Below, in pieces: positions 28,169 through 37,331 of a stretch of 64,000 nucleotides of DNA. Every line of letters begins with the position of its first letter. Position 1 is the first letter of the stretch. The stretch is from the NCBI RefSeq assembly GCF_003515075.1, contig NZ_QWLV01000002.1:620001-684000 (forward strand). The letters are read 5' to 3'. Source of the DNA: Sphingomonas gilva (lineage in GTDB: Bacteria; Pseudomonadota; Alphaproteobacteria; Sphingomonadales; Sphingomonadaceae). Below the pieces are notes generated by a model. It ran no database searches, had not been told where the DNA came from, and saw only the letters and a program-made list of their open reading frames with translations. The position numbers and the translations under genes were made by a program.

Positions 28169-28968
28169 GCGGGTTGATGGCAGGCAAGCGCGGGTTGATC
28201 ATGGGCCTGGCCAATGATCGCTCGCTCGCATGGGGCATCGCGAAGAAGCTCGCCGAGCATGGCGCGGAGCTCGCGTTCAGCTATCAGGGCGAGGCGATGG
28301 AGAAGCGCGTGCGGCCGCTGGCGGAACAGGTCGGCGCCGATTTCCTGATCGATTGCGATGTCAGCGACATGGCCGAGCTCGACAAGACCTTCGCCACGCT
28401 GGCGGAACGCTGGCCGACGATCGACTTCGTCGTCCACGCGATCGGCTTTTCCGACAAGAACGAGCTGCGCGGCGGCTATGTCGACACCAGCCTCGACAAT
28501 TTCCTGATGACGATGAACATCAGCGTCTATTCCTTCGTCGCGGTCTGCCAGCGCGCGGCGAAGATGATGCCGGAGGGCGGCAGCCTGCTGACCTTGAGCT
28601 ATTACGGCGCGGAGAAGGTCATCCCGCACTACAACGTGATGGGCGTGGCCAAGGCGGCGCTGGAGACCAGCGTGCAGTATCTCGCGGTCGATCTGGGCCG
28701 CGACAATATCCGGGTGAACGCGATCTCCGCCGGGCCGATCAAGACGCTGGCGGCGTCGGGCATCGGCGATTTCCGCCTGATCCTCAAATGGAACGAGCTC
28801 AACAGTCCCTTGAAGCGCAACGTGACGATCGAGGACGTCGGCGGCGCGGGCCTCTATCTGCTGAGCGATCTGGCAAGCGGGGTGACCGGCGAGACGCACC
28901 ATGTCGACGCGGGATATCACGTCATCGGCATGAAGGCCGAGGACGCGCCGGACATCGCGCTGGCGTGA
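28165..28968 (+). CDS. fabI: Enoyl-[acyl-carrier-protein] reductase (NADH)
   Basis: This 267-residue short-chain dehydrogenase performs the last reduction in each round of type II fatty-acid synthesis. The FabI form of the nucleotide site '[20 protein letters not shown]' and the catalytic Tyr-x6-Lys (YNVMGVAK) near residues 158-165 are present, together with the [12 protein letters not shown] stretch of the family. This is the enzyme class targeted by triclosan. GTG at 28165 (then SGLMAGKRG) overlaps the brkB stop and gives the family's usual N-terminus; ATG at 28177 is a weaker alternative. It in turn overlaps aroC by GTGA. Confidence 0.95.
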   Translation: MSGLMAGKRGLIMGLANDRSLAWGIAKKLAEHGAELAFSYQGEAMEKRVRPLAEQVGADFLIDCDVSDMAELDKTFATLAERWPTIDFVVHAIGFSDKNELRGGYVDTSLDNFLMTMNISVYSFVAVCQRAAKMMPEGGSLLTLSYYGAEKVIPHYNVMGVAKAALETSVQYLAVDLGRDNIRVNAISAGPIKTLAASGIGDFRLILKWNELNSPLKRNVTIEDVGGAGLYLLSDLASGVTGETHHVDAGYHVIGMKAEDAPDIALA

Positions 28969-30035
28969 GCTGGAACAGCTTCGGCCGCGTTCTTCGCTTC
29001 ACCACCTGGGGAGAGAGCCACGGACCGGCGCTGGGGGTGGTGGTGGACGGCTGTCCGCCGGGGATCGCGCTGTCGGAAGACGACATCCAGCCGTGGCTCG
29101 ACAAGCGCCGGCCGGGAACGTCGCGCTTCACCACGCAGCGGCGCGAGCCCGATCAGGTGCGGATCCTCTCCGGCGTCTATGAAGGGCGCACCACCGGCAC
29201 GCCGATTTCGCTGATGATCAAGAATGTGGACCAGCGTTCCAAGGATTATTCCGAAGTCGCGCGCGCCTACCGGCCGGGGCATGCCGATTACGCCTATGAC
29301 GCCAAATACGGCTTTCGCGATCCGCGCGGCGGCGGGCGCAGCTCGGCGCGGGAGACCGCCGCGCGCGTCGCCGCCGGCGCGATCGCCCGGCTGATTGTTT
29401 CCGAGGTGACCATTCGCGGCTGGGTCGAGGAGATCGGCGGCGATGCGATCGACCCGGCTTCGTTCGACGTCGACGAGATCGGCAGGAACCCCTTCTTCTG
29501 CCCGGATGTTTCTGCTGCAGGACGGTGGGAGGCCTTGGTGGACGGCGCGCGCAAATCGGGATCGTCATTGGGCGCGGTGGTCGCGTGCGAGGCGGCCGGC
29601 GTGCCCGCCGGCTGGGGCGCGCCGATCTACGCCAAGCTGGACAGCGAGCTTGCCGCCGCGGCGATGTCGATCAACGCGGTCAAGGGCGTCGAGATCGGCG
29701 ACGGCTTCGCGGCGGCGCGGCTGACCGGCGAGCAGAATGCCGACGCGATGCGGCCGGGCGAGGACGGCCCCCGTTTCCTTGCCAACCATGCCGGCGGCAT
29801 CGCGGGCGGCATCTCGACCGGGCAGCCGGTGCGCCTGCGCGTCGCGTTCAAACCGACCAGCTCGATCCTGACCCCGGTCGAGACGATCACGCGCGAAGGC
29901 GAGGCGACCGAGATCGCGACCAAGGGCCGCCACGACCCCTGCGTCGGCATTCGCGGCGTGCCCGTGGTCGAGGCGATGATGGCGCTCGTGCTGGCCGATC
30001 AGAAGCTGCTCCACCGCGCCCAGTGCGGCGAATGA
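28965..30035 (+). CDS. aroC: Chorismate synthase
   Basis: This 356-residue enzyme converts 5-enolpyruvylshikimate-3-phosphate to chorismate with reduced FMN, the last step of the common aromatic pathway. Signatures are '[23 protein letters not shown]', '[12 protein letters not shown]', '[24 protein letters not shown]' and the C-terminal '[18 protein letters not shown]'. GTG at 28965 overlaps the fabI stop (GTGA) and yields [16 protein letters not shown], the usual start. The brkB-fabI-aroC run is translationally coupled throughout. A one-sided palindromic repeat lies just downstream. Confidence 0.97.
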   Translation: MSWNSFGRVLRFTTWGESHGPALGVVVDGCPPGIALSEDDIQPWLDKRRPGTSRFTTQRREPDQVRILSGVYEGRTTGTPISLMIKNVDQRSKDYSEVARAYRPGHADYAYDAKYGFRDPRGGGRSSARETAARVAAGAIARLIVSEVTIRGWVEEIGGDAIDPASFDVDEIGRNPFFCPDVSAAGRWEALVDGARKSGSSLGAVVACEAAGVPAGWGAPIYAKLDSELAAAAMSINAVKGVEIGDGFAAARLTGEQNADAMRPGEDGPRFLANHAGGIAGGISTGQPVRLRVAFKPTSSILTPVETITREGEATEIATKGRHDPCVGIRGVPVVEAMMALVLADQKLLHRAQCGE

Positions 30036-30046
30036 TCTCACTTCCT

Positions 30047-30114
30047 TCGCCCCTGCGCAGGCAGGGGCTGCTGTGTTTGCGGCACATGCCAGGTCGCGCT
30101 TGCCGATCGAGGCC
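30047..30114. repeat. Truncated palindromic repeat (family A) after aroC
   Basis: The arm TCGCCCCTGCGCAGGCAGGG (30047-30066) and the following GCGGCACATGCC loop match family A elements at 16996 and 22626. The expected distal arm is missing or degraded. The remaining small hairpin (CCTGCGCAGG region) follows the aroC stop by 11 bases. Confidence 0.55.
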
Positions 30115-30132
30115 AGCGTCGGGACGACGGAC

Positions 30133-31908
30133 ATGATCGACATCCTGCGCGCCTTTGTCGAAACCAACCAGGCGATCATCAGCCTGGTCATCCTGGGCAT
30201 CATCTTCATCGGTTTCGCGCTGGAGCGCTATCCGGCGACAGTGGTCGCGATCCTCGGCGCCTGCGCCTATCTCGCGCTCGGTATCCTCGATGCGGAGGGG
30301 ATGTATTCGGTCTTCTCCAATTCCGCGCCGATCGTCATCGGCGCCATGTTCGTGCTGTCGGGCGCGCTGATCCGCACCGGCGTGATGAACCGGGTGGGCG
30401 AGCTCATCATGGCCCGCGCCGACAAGCATCCGCGCCTCGCCATCGCCGAGGTGCTGCTGGGCGCGCTGGTCGCTTCCGCCTTCCTCAACAACACGCCGGT
30501 CGTCGTGATCCTCATGCCGATCATGTTCAAGCTGGCCGAAACCACCGGCATCAGCCCCAAGAAGCTGCTGATGCCCCTCTCGATCGCCGCGGTGCTGGGC
30601 GGCACGCTGACGCTGATCGGCACATCGACCAACCTTGTCGTCGACGGCATCGCGCGCGAACAGGGCCTGCAGCGCTTCGGTATCTTCGAGATCACGCCCT
30701 ATGGCCTCGTCACGGCCGCATCGGGCATGGTCACCATGGCGCTCTTGTGGTGGCTTCTCCCCTCCGACAAACCGGTGGGCGGCCCGGCCGGCAGCGACGC
30801 GGTCGACTACCTGACCGAGCTCGTCATCCTTCCCGACGAAGAACGGATCGGCGAGCCGCCCACCGCATTCAAGCTGTTCAACCGTTCGACCCGGCTTGTC
30901 GGCATTCGGCGCGGCAATACCGTCGTGCGCGGCCCCGAGCTGGAAAGCTGGACGCTGGCCGCCGGCGATCGGATGGTGGTGCGCACCGACGGCGCCACGC
31001 TGATGACGCTGCACGAATCCGGCCGCTTCGGCATCGGCATCGGTTCGGGCGTGCCGGACGAAGACGATGTCGTGGTGGAGGCGATGGTCTCTCCCATCCA
31101 TCCCTCGATCGGCCAGCGGCTGGCGGACATTCCGTTCCTGCAGAAGCTGCGCGCGCGCATCATCGGCATCGACCGGCCGGGGCACCAGGCGGGGCCGGAT
31201 CTCGCCAATGTCCGCATCCGCGGGGCGGACAGGTTGCTCGTCGTCGGCGGTCCGGCGCAGATCGACGGGCTGCGCGACAATCCGCACATCCTGGGCGTCG
31301 ATGTCTCCCGCACACGCGCCTTCCGACGCAACAAGGCGTGGATCGCCATCCTGTCGCTGGTCGGCGTCGTCACCCTCGCCGCACTCAACATCGTCAGCAT
31401 CGGCGTCGCCGCAGTGCTCGCGATCGGCGTCATCCTGGTCACGCGCTGCATCGACGGCGAGGAGGCGTGGGCGACGATCGACGGCAGCGTGCTGCTGCTG
31501 ATCTTCGCCATGCTGGCGGTCGGGCTGGCGCTCGAGCGTTCGGGCGCGGTCTCGCTGATGGTCTATTGGGCCGGGCCGGTGCTGACCTCCGCACCACCCT
31601 GGGCGCTGGTGTTCATCGTCTATTTCTTCGCGCTGATCCTGTCCGAGCTGCTCAGCAACAACGCCGTGGCGGCGCTGCTGACGCCCGTCACCATCGCCAT
31701 GGCGGAGCAGCTGGGCGTCGACCCGCGACCGCTGATCATCGCGCTGATGATCGGCGCGTCGGCCTGTTTCGCGACGCCGGTCGGCTATCAGACCAACACC
31801 ATCGTCTATGCGGCCGGGGACTATCGCTTCTCCGATTTCGTCAAGATCGGCGTTCCGCTGAACATCGTGACCGGCATCGCCACCTGCTTGGCGATATCCT
31901 TTCTCTGA
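30133..31908 (+). CDS. SLC13 (divalent anion/sodium symporter) family permease with RCK-C domains
   Basis: This 591-residue inner-membrane carrier has about ten hydrophobic segments in two halves. Each half carries the family's Asn-Thr signature: 'AFLNNTPVVVILMPI' followed by 'LIGTSTNLVVDGIA', and 'ELLSNNAVAALLTPV' followed by 'ATPVGYQTNTIVY'. Between the halves sit two soluble TrkA-C (RCK_C)-like domains (about residues 245-410), as in the larger SLC13 transporters of sulfate or dicarboxylates. The substrate is not decided by the sequence. ATG at 30133 (MIDILRAFVETNQ) is preferred to one 60 bases earlier, which lies inside the repeat. The ribosome binding site is weak for both. Confidence 0.86.
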   Translation: MIDILRAFVETNQAIISLVILGIIFIGFALERYPATVVAILGACAYLALGILDAEGMYSVFSNSAPIVIGAMFVLSGALIRTGVMNRVGELIMARADKHPRLAIAEVLLGALVASAFLNNTPVVVILMPIMFKLAETTGISPKKLLMPLSIAAVLGGTLTLIGTSTNLVVDGIAREQGLQRFGIFEITPYGLVTAASGMVTMALLWWLLPSDKPVGGPAGSDAVDYLTELVILPDEERIGEPPTAFKLFNRSTRLVGIRRGNTVVRGPELESWTLAAGDRMVVRTDGATLMTLHESGRFGIGIGSGVPDEDDVVVEAMVSPIHPSIGQRLADIPFLQKLRARIIGIDRPGHQAGPDLANVRIRGADRLLVVGGPAQIDGLRDNPHILGVDVSRTRAFRRNKAWIAILSLVGVVTLAALNIVSIGVAAVLAIGVILVTRCIDGEEAWATIDGSVLLLIFAMLAVGLALERSGAVSLMVYWAGPVLTSAPPWALVFIVYFFALILSELLSNNAVAALLTPVTIAMAEQLGVDPRPLIIALMIGASACFATPVGYQTNTIVYAAGDYRFSDFVKIGVPLNIVTGIATCLAISFL

Positions 31909-32032
31909 TTGCCCCGTTTCCGCCACAATTGACGGCGGGAGGACCCTTTCGGCAAGATGAACGGATTCGCCTTTCGCAACCTTCGCCCTCACATAAGCCT
32001 TGGTTTCAAGCCATTAACGAGGAGCGACCCCT

Positions 32033-32290
32033 ATGAAAACGGCAACCATCGGACTGCTTGCGGCTATCGGCCTGTCCACCGTGGCCATCGCGCAGGTGAC
32101 GCCGCAGACCACCCCTCAGAACAACACCGAGGACGAAACCACGACGACGCCGGCGCCCACGCCGGACACCACCGACAACGTGCCGCAGGCGCCGACGCCG
32201 ACCGTGCCTGAAACCGACAGCGCGACCGATCCGGCTACTCCGGATACGACGACGACCACCCCCGAAAGCGCCCCTCCCCCCGAGCGTTGA
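32033..32290 (+). CDS. Secreted Thr/Pro-rich small protein
   Basis: This 85-residue protein starts MKTATIGLLAAIGLSTVAIA, a signal peptide cut probably after AIA. The mature 65 residues are almost only Thr, Pro, Asp, Glu, Gln and Ala, with no predicted fold, no cysteines and an acidic charge. GAGGAG lies eight bases before the ATG. Such low-complexity periplasmic proteins are common in sphingomonads, to my knowledge, but have no assigned role. It may be a wall-spanning tether or stress-related disordered protein; this is speculation. The 124 bases before it hold no other gene. Confidence 0.7.
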   Translation: MKTATIGLLAAIGLSTVAIAQVTPQTTPQNNTEDETTTTPAPTPDTTDNVPQAPTPTVPETDSATDPATPDTTTTTPESAPPPER

Positions 32291-32310
32291 CGGCTGGCGG
32301 GGCGCGGCGT

Positions 32311-33054
32311 TCAACGGCGCCGCGTCCCGATCAGCGTTCCCTTGGTTCCGCCTTTGTCCAGCCGGAAGTCGAACGCCGGCCATTTTTTTGCCCAGCGCGC
32401 CGCGATCACGCGCTCGCCCGGACGCGCCGCATCGTCGAGCAGCACGGTCCCGCCCGGGCCGATCCGATCGAACAGGCTGTCCGCGCCGCCGCGCACCAGC
32501 GGATGGATCGTCCAGGGCGGCCCGTCGATCGTCAGCAGATCGATGCGATCGGGCACGTCGTCCAACACATACCAATAGCCCGGCCACTCCGTCCGCCCAC
32601 GCGCGATAGCGACGCCGCGCATGTCCGCATCCAGCCCATATTCGGCGAGCCAGGCGCGCGTCTTGCCGACGAAATCGCCATGCTGATCGAAGCTGACCAG
32701 CTGCCCGCCGCCATGCATCTGCAAGGCGCGCGCGGTGACCAGGGTGGTGGCGCCCGCGCCCAGCTCGACCGCTATCCGCGGCCGGTCGCGCTCGACCACG
32801 TCGACGATATGGTGGAGCAGCGCGGCATCGGCCTTCCAGCTGCCCAGGGCCGGCAGGGCGCGTTCGGGCAGGTCCAGCCGTTCGAGCAGCCGCTTGCGTT
32901 CGGCACCGCTGCCGCCCGACAGGCTGCGCAGCAGCCATGGCCACTGCACCAGGCCGAACCCGATGATCGCCATCCATTCGCTGAGCGAGGGCGGCGGGGC
33001 GCCGCCTTCATCCTCGGTGCGCGGCAAGAGCTTGGTGGCGGCCTTGCCGGTCAT
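32311..33054 (-). CDS. Class I SAM-dependent methyltransferase-like protein
   Basis: This 247-residue protein has a 60-residue helical lead, then a Rossmann methyltransferase core: motif I VELGAGATTLVTARAL near residue 94, an acidic end of strand 2 (VSFDQHGDFV), and 'RIDLLTIDGPP' for the DxD-like motif of strand 4. The late strand GPGGTVLLDDAARPGE resembles the methyltransferase family 24 (O-methyltransferase-like) proteins. Substrate unknown. It starts four bases after the purA stop on the same strand, so hisZ, purA and this gene form one transcript. A weak membrane-like segment (MAIIGFGLVQWPWLL) near residue 30 may be amphipathic. Confidence 0.75.
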   Translation of the reverse strand: MTGKAATKLLPRTEDEGGAPPPSLSEWMAIIGFGLVQWPWLLRSLSGGSGAERKRLLERLDLPERALPALGSWKADAALLHHIVDVVERDRPRIAVELGAGATTLVTARALQMHGGGQLVSFDQHGDFVGKTRAWLAEYGLDADMRGVAIARGRTEWPGYWYVLDDVPDRIDLLTIDGPPWTIHPLVRGGADSLFDRIGPGGTVLLDDAARPGERVIAARWAKKWPAFDFRLDKGGTKGTLIGTRRR

Positions 33055-33058
33055 CGGA

Positions 33059-34348
33059 TCAGTCCGCGAAGGGATCCCGAACCAGGATCGTGTCCTCGCG
33101 CTCCGGGCTGGTCGAGACCAGCGCGACCGGGCACTGGATCAGTTCCTCGATCCGGCGGATATATTTGATCGCCTGCGCCGGCAGATCGGCCCAGCTGCGC
33201 GCGCCGGCGGTCGATTCACGCCAGCCGGGCATGGTCTCGTAGATCGGCTCGACCTCGGCCTGATCGGCGGCATGGGCGGGATAATAGTCCAGCTCATCGC
33301 CGCGCAGGCGGTAGCCGGTGCAGATCCTCACCTCCTCGAACCCGTCGAGCACGTCGATCTTGGTCAGCGCGATGCCGGTGATCCCGCCGACCGCCGCCGA
33401 TTGGCGCACCAGCACCGAATCGAACCAGCCGCAGCGCCGCTTGCGTCCGGTCACCGTGCCGAATTCGTGGCCGCGCGTGCCCAGCCGCTCGCCGGTTTCA
33501 TTGTCCTGCTCGGTCGGAAAAGGGCCGGAGCCGACGCGGGTGGTGTAGGCCTTGGCGATCCCCAGCACGAAGCCGACCGCGCCGGGCCCCAGCCCCGATC
33601 CGCCCGCCGCGGTGCCGGCGATGGTGTTGGACGAGGTGACGAAGGGATAGGTGCCGTGATCGATATCGAGCAGCACGCCCTGCGCGCCTTCGAACAGGAT
33701 CCGACGGCCCCGCGCGCGCTGCTCGTTCAGCGTCTTCCACACGGGTGCGGCGAACTGCAGCACGAAATCGGCGATCTCCCCGAGCTCGCCGAGCAGCCGC
33801 GCGCGGTCGATCGGCGGTTCGCCGAAGCCGGCGCGGAGCGCATCATGGTGCGCGCACAGCCGATCGAGCTGCGCGTCGAGCTGGTCGAGATGCGCGAGAT
33901 CGCACACCCGGATCGCGCGGCGGCCGACCTTGTCCTCATAGGCCGGGCCGATGCCGCGCCGCGTGGTGCCGATCTTGCCTGCGCCCGATGCGTCCTCGCG
34001 CAGCGCGTCGAGATCGCGGTGGAAGGGCAGGATCAGCGCGCAATTGTCGGCGATGTGGAGGGTCTCGGGGGTGACCGATACGCCTTGTCCGGCGAGCTTC
34101 TCGACCTCCGCCTTCAGCGCCCATGGATCGAGCACCACACCGTTGCCGATCACCGATGGCGTGCCGCGGACGATGCCCGAGGGCAGCAGCGAGAGCTTGT
34201 ACACCTTCTCGCCGACCACCAGCGTGTGCCCGGCATTGTGGCCGCCCTGGAAGCGCACGACGACATCGGCGCGCTCGGCGAGCCAATCGACGATCTTGCC
34301 CTTCCCCTCGTCACCCCATTGGGCGCCGATCACTGCCACATTCGCCAT
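33059..34348 (-). CDS. purA: Adenylosuccinate synthetase
   Basis: This 429-residue enzyme makes adenylosuccinate from IMP, aspartate and GTP, the first committed step to AMP. The N-terminal GTP-binding loop [18 protein letters not shown], the catalytic-histidine region [13 protein letters not shown], '[20 protein letters not shown]' and '[19 protein letters not shown]' are all intact. Length is normal. It follows hisZ by nine bases on the minus strand. The hisZ-purA neighbourhood ties histidine and adenine synthesis, which share ATP/PRPP use; this link is inference from order only. Confidence 0.97.
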   Translation of the reverse strand: MANVAVIGAQWGDEGKGKIVDWLAERADVVVRFQGGHNAGHTLVVGEKVYKLSLLPSGIVRGTPSVIGNGVVLDPWALKAEVEKLAGQGVSVTPETLHIADNCALILPFHRDLDALREDASGAGKIGTTRRGIGPAYEDKVGRRAIRVCDLAHLDQLDAQLDRLCAHHDALRAGFGEPPIDRARLLGELGEIADFVLQFAAPVWKTLNEQRARGRRILFEGAQGVLLDIDHGTYPFVTSSNTIAGTAAGGSGLGPGAVGFVLGIAKAYTTRVGSGPFPTEQDNETGERLGTRGHEFGTVTGRKRRCGWFDSVLVRQSAAVGGITGIALTKIDVLDGFEEVRICTGYRLRGDELDYYPAHAADQAEVEPIYETMPGWRESTAGARSWADLPAQAIKYIRRIEELIQCPVALVSTSPEREDTILVRDPFAD

Positions 34349-34357
34349 ATTCGGTCC

Positions 34358-35464
34358 TTACAAGGGTTGGGGCCGGTCACCCACCAGCACATGGGTGCAG
34401 ATCTGCCTTTCGGCGCTGTCTTCCGGCGTCAGGCCGCATACGGTGACCCAGCCTTCGGCGCGCAGCCGCTCGGCCACGCGCGCGTCGGCGCCGAGCGGGA
34501 CGAACAGCCGCCGTCTCGGCGCCGCCGCCAGCCCTGCATCGACCAGCGGGTCGATATAGAGCGAGAAGCCGACCGCCGGCTCCTCGCCGCTGTCACGCAC
34601 GATCATATAGCTGCCGCCGCGGCCGATCTCACCGGCGACGCCATCGGCGAAGATCGAGAAGCCGAGCCAGCTCTGATATTCGAAGCCGTGCCGTTCGGTC
34701 GGATCGAGCGTCAGCGTCGCACGGCCGCCGATCGACGCGGCGATCGCCTCCAATCCGTCGAGCCTGGAGGCGAGCACGGCCGCGCTGTCGAACGCGCGCA
34801 GCCGCTCCACCGCCGCCGCGAACGGACCGGCCGCTTCGATCAGCGGCAGATAGGCCGCGCCGGCGCCGTCCAGCCCGCCGGCATCCTTGGCGTCGAGCCG
34901 CGCGCGCACCGCCTCGACCTCGTCCTCCGCCAGCGGGAGCGGCCCGGCGGCGAGCGTGTCGACCAGATCGGGCAGGGTGAAATCGATTGTCAGCCCGCGC
35001 ACGCCGGCGGCTTCGAGCGCCTCGATCGCCACCGCGACCACCTCGCGCGCCGCCGCGACGCTGTCGAGCCCGACCAGTTCACAGCCGACCTGCAGCAACT
35101 CGCGTTCGGGGCGGAGCTGCGAGGCGCGGAGCTTCACCACCTGGCCGGCATAGGACAGGCGCAATGGGCGCGGATGGTGCGCCATGCGGGTCGCGGCGAT
35201 GCGGCCGACCTGCGCGGTGAGATCGGGCCTGAGCGCCAGCGTGCGCTGCGAGGCCGGATCGGTCATCCGCATCAGGTCCTGCGCGCGCGCCGCCTTCAAC
35301 CGACCGGCCAGCCCATCGGCGAATTCGGCGAGTGCCGGAGAAACGCGCTCATACCCGTGCGCGAAGGCGGCCTCGAGCATCCGCCCAACGGCCGCCGCTG
35401 CGGCGTCCGCATGGGGCGGAAGCCGGTCGCGAAAGCCGGTGGGGAGAAGGCCGGAGGGAATCAT
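34358..35464 (-). CDS. hisZ: ATP phosphoribosyltransferase regulatory subunit
   Basis: This 368-residue protein is a catalytically inactive relative of histidyl-tRNA synthetase. With the short form of HisG it makes an octamer that catalyses and regulates the first step of histidine synthesis. The class II synthetase-like core is visible: 'LLPTGFRDRLPPHADAAAAAVGRMLEAAFAHGYERVSPALAEF', motif 2-like 'QRTLALRPDLTAQVGRIAATRMAHHPRPLRLSYAGQVV', and a late 'GFEYQSWLGFSIFADGVAGEIGRGGSYM'. A short HisG without a regulatory domain is encoded 5 kb away at 40430-41095, which fits. The gene lies at the head of a hisZ-purA-methyltransferase group, downstream of a palindromic repeat. Confidence 0.92.
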   Translation of the reverse strand: MIPSGLLPTGFRDRLPPHADAAAAAVGRMLEAAFAHGYERVSPALAEFADGLAGRLKAARAQDLMRMTDPASQRTLALRPDLTAQVGRIAATRMAHHPRPLRLSYAGQVVKLRASQLRPERELLQVGCELVGLDSVAAAREVVAVAIEALEAAGVRGLTIDFTLPDLVDTLAAGPLPLAEDEVEAVRARLDAKDAGGLDGAGAAYLPLIEAAGPFAAAVERLRAFDSAAVLASRLDGLEAIAASIGGRATLTLDPTERHGFEYQSWLGFSIFADGVAGEIGRGGSYMIVRDSGEEPAVGFSLYIDPLVDAGLAAAPRRRLFVPLGADARVAERLRAEGWVTVCGLTPEDSAERQICTHVLVGDRPQPL

Positions 35465-35510
35465 CGTCGTCCCGCTAAAGCAAAGTCGGCCGGGATGGAA
35501 ATAACCTCTC

Positions 35511-35603
35511 CCCGTTCGTGCCGAGCCTGTCGAAGCACCGCCCTTCTTCGCCCGGCGGCGAAGGAGGCAGGACGGCCCTTCGACAAGCTCAGGGCAAACG
35601 GGG
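35511..35603. repeat. Inverted pair of the 'GAGCTTGTCGAAG' repeat upstream of hisZ
   Basis: CCCGTTCGTGCCGAGCCTGT with CGAAGCACC (35511-35539) faces GGCCCTTCGACAAGCTCAGG with GCAAACGGGG (35574-35603). The central loop has its own GCCCGGCGGC hairpin. It occupies most of the 159-base space between serA and hisZ. Same family as 12667-12753 and 49552-49631. Confidence 0.75.
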
Positions 35604-35623
35604 TTAGGTGGGATCGCTTCCCC

Positions 35624-37201
35624 CTAAAAGCGCAGCGCCTTCACTTTCTTGACGCCGGGCAGGTTGCAGAGCTGCCAGAGCAGCGGCTCGGGCACCGGCT
35701 GGTCGACCGAGAGCAGCAGCACCGCCTCTCCCCCGGCATTGCGGCGGCCGAGGTGGAAGGTGCCGATATTCACGCCCGCTTCGCCCAAAGTCTGGCCGAG
35801 CCGGCCGATGAAGCCCGGCGCATCTTCGTTGACGACATAGAGCATATCGCCCTGCAGATCGGCTTCGACCTTGATGCCGAACAGCTCGACCAGACGCGGC
35901 GCGGCGTTGCCGAACAGCGTGCCAGCGACCGACTTCGGCCCCTCCTGCGTGTCGACCGTCACCCGCACCAGCGTGTGATAGTCGCCCTCTCGGTCGTGGC
36001 GCACCTCGCGCACGTCGAGGCCCCGTTCCTTGGCGAGGAATGGCGCGTTGACCATGTTGACCGTGTCCGAATGGACCCGCATCAGCCCGGCGAGCACCGC
36101 GCCCGAGATCGGCTTGAGGTTGAGCTGCGCGGCGGCGCCCTCCACCTCGATGGCGATTCCGCCCAGCGCGTCGTGCGCGAGCTGGCCGACCAGGCTGCCG
36201 AGCTTCTCGGCGAGCGCCATGTACGGCTTGAGCTTGGGCGCTTCCTCGGCCGAGAGGCTCGGCATGTTGAGCGCGTTGGTGACGCCGCCCGAGACGAGGA
36301 AGTCGGCCATCTGCTCGGCGACCTGGATCGCGACGTTGACCTGCGCCTCCGTCGTCGACGCGCCCAGATGCGGGGTGGAAACGAAGCCCGGCGTGCCGAA
36401 CAGCGGCGATTCCTTCGCCGGCTCGGTGACGAACACGTCGAGCGCGGCGCCCCCGATATGGCCCGAATCGAGCCCATCCTTCAGCGCCGCCTCATCGATC
36501 AGCCCGCCGCGCGCGCAATTGATGATACGCACGCCCTTCCTGGTCTTGGCCAGATTCTCGCGGCTGAGGATGTTGCGCGTCTGGTCGGTCAGTGGGGTGT
36601 GCAGCGTGATGAAGTCGGCGCGGGCGAGCAGATCGTCCAGCGTCACCTTCTCGATCCCGAGCTCGACCGCGCGCTCGGGCGTGAGGAAGGGATCGTACGC
36701 GATCACCTTCATCCGGAGGCCCCGCGCGCGATCGGCGACGATCGAGCCGATATTGCCCGCGCCGATCAGCCCCAATGTCTTCGAGGTCAGCTCGACCCCC
36801 ATGAAGCGATTCTTCTCCCACTTGCCCGCCTGGGTGGAGGCGTCGGCCTCGGGCAGCTGACGGGCGAGCGCGAACATCAGCGCGATGGCGTGCTCGGCAG
36901 TGGTGATCGAGTTGCCGAACGGCGTGTTCATCACGACGACGCCCTGCGCCGACGCGGCCGGGATATCGACGTTGTCGACGCCGATCCCCGCGCGTCCGAC
37001 CACCTTGAGGTTGGTCGCGGCGGACAGGATGTCCTTGGTCACCTTGGTCGCCGAACGGATGGCGAGGCCGTCATATTGGCCGATGATCGCCTTCAGCTCA
37101 TCGGGCGTCTTGCCGGTGATCTCGTCCACCTCGATGCCGCGCGCGCGGAAGATCTCGGCGGCCTTGGGGTCCATCTTGTCGGAAATGAGGACTTTGGGCA
37201 T
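35624..37201 (-). CDS. serA: D-3-phosphoglycerate dehydrogenase (long form)
   Basis: This 525-residue enzyme starts serine synthesis by oxidising 3-phosphoglycerate with NAD+. The catalytic and NAD domains (about residues 1-310) carry GLIGAGNIGSIVADRARGL, the active-site Arg/Glu region and the histidine in STPHLGASTTEAQ. The C-terminal half holds the intervening ASB domain and a final ACT domain ('DMLYVVNEDAPGFIGRLGQTLGEAGVNIGTFHLGR'), which usually senses serine. ATG at 37201 (MPKVLISDKM) is selected; the 35 extra residues of the longer opening come from a palindromic repeat. It lies downstream of serC with a 130-base spacer. Confidence 0.96.
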   Translation of the reverse strand: MPKVLISDKMDPKAAEIFRARGIEVDEITGKTPDELKAIIGQYDGLAIRSATKVTKDILSAATNLKVVGRAGIGVDNVDIPAASAQGVVVMNTPFGNSITTAEHAIALMFALARQLPEADASTQAGKWEKNRFMGVELTSKTLGLIGAGNIGSIVADRARGLRMKVIAYDPFLTPERAVELGIEKVTLDDLLARADFITLHTPLTDQTRNILSRENLAKTRKGVRIINCARGGLIDEAALKDGLDSGHIGGAALDVFVTEPAKESPLFGTPGFVSTPHLGASTTEAQVNVAIQVAEQMADFLVSGGVTNALNMPSLSAEEAPKLKPYMALAEKLGSLVGQLAHDALGGIAIEVEGAAAQLNLKPISGAVLAGLMRVHSDTVNMVNAPFLAKERGLDVREVRHDREGDYHTLVRVTVDTQEGPKSVAGTLFGNAAPRLVELFGIKVEADLQGDMLYVVNEDAPGFIGRLGQTLGEAGVNIGTFHLGRRNAGGEAVLLLSVDQPVPEPLLWQLCNLPGVKKVKALRF

Positions 37202-37218
37202 GTCTTGGTCCTTCTTCT

Positions 37219-37330
37219 CCCTCTCCCCTGCGGGGGAGAGGGTCGGGGAGAGGGGAAGCAACGGGAAGAGCATAATCGAGAGATTGGGACACTGCCCTTC
37301 TCCCAACCCTCTCCCCTGAAGGGGAGAGGG
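37219..37330. repeat. Double palindrome between serC and serA (family C)
   Basis: Two copies of a self-complementary CCCTCTCCCC...GGGGAGAGGG unit lie at 37219-37242 and 37308-37330, about 65 bases apart. They fill the serC-serA spacer and end two bases before the serC stop codon. They would form strong hairpins in the serCA message. Confidence 0.75.
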
Positions 37331-37331
37331 C

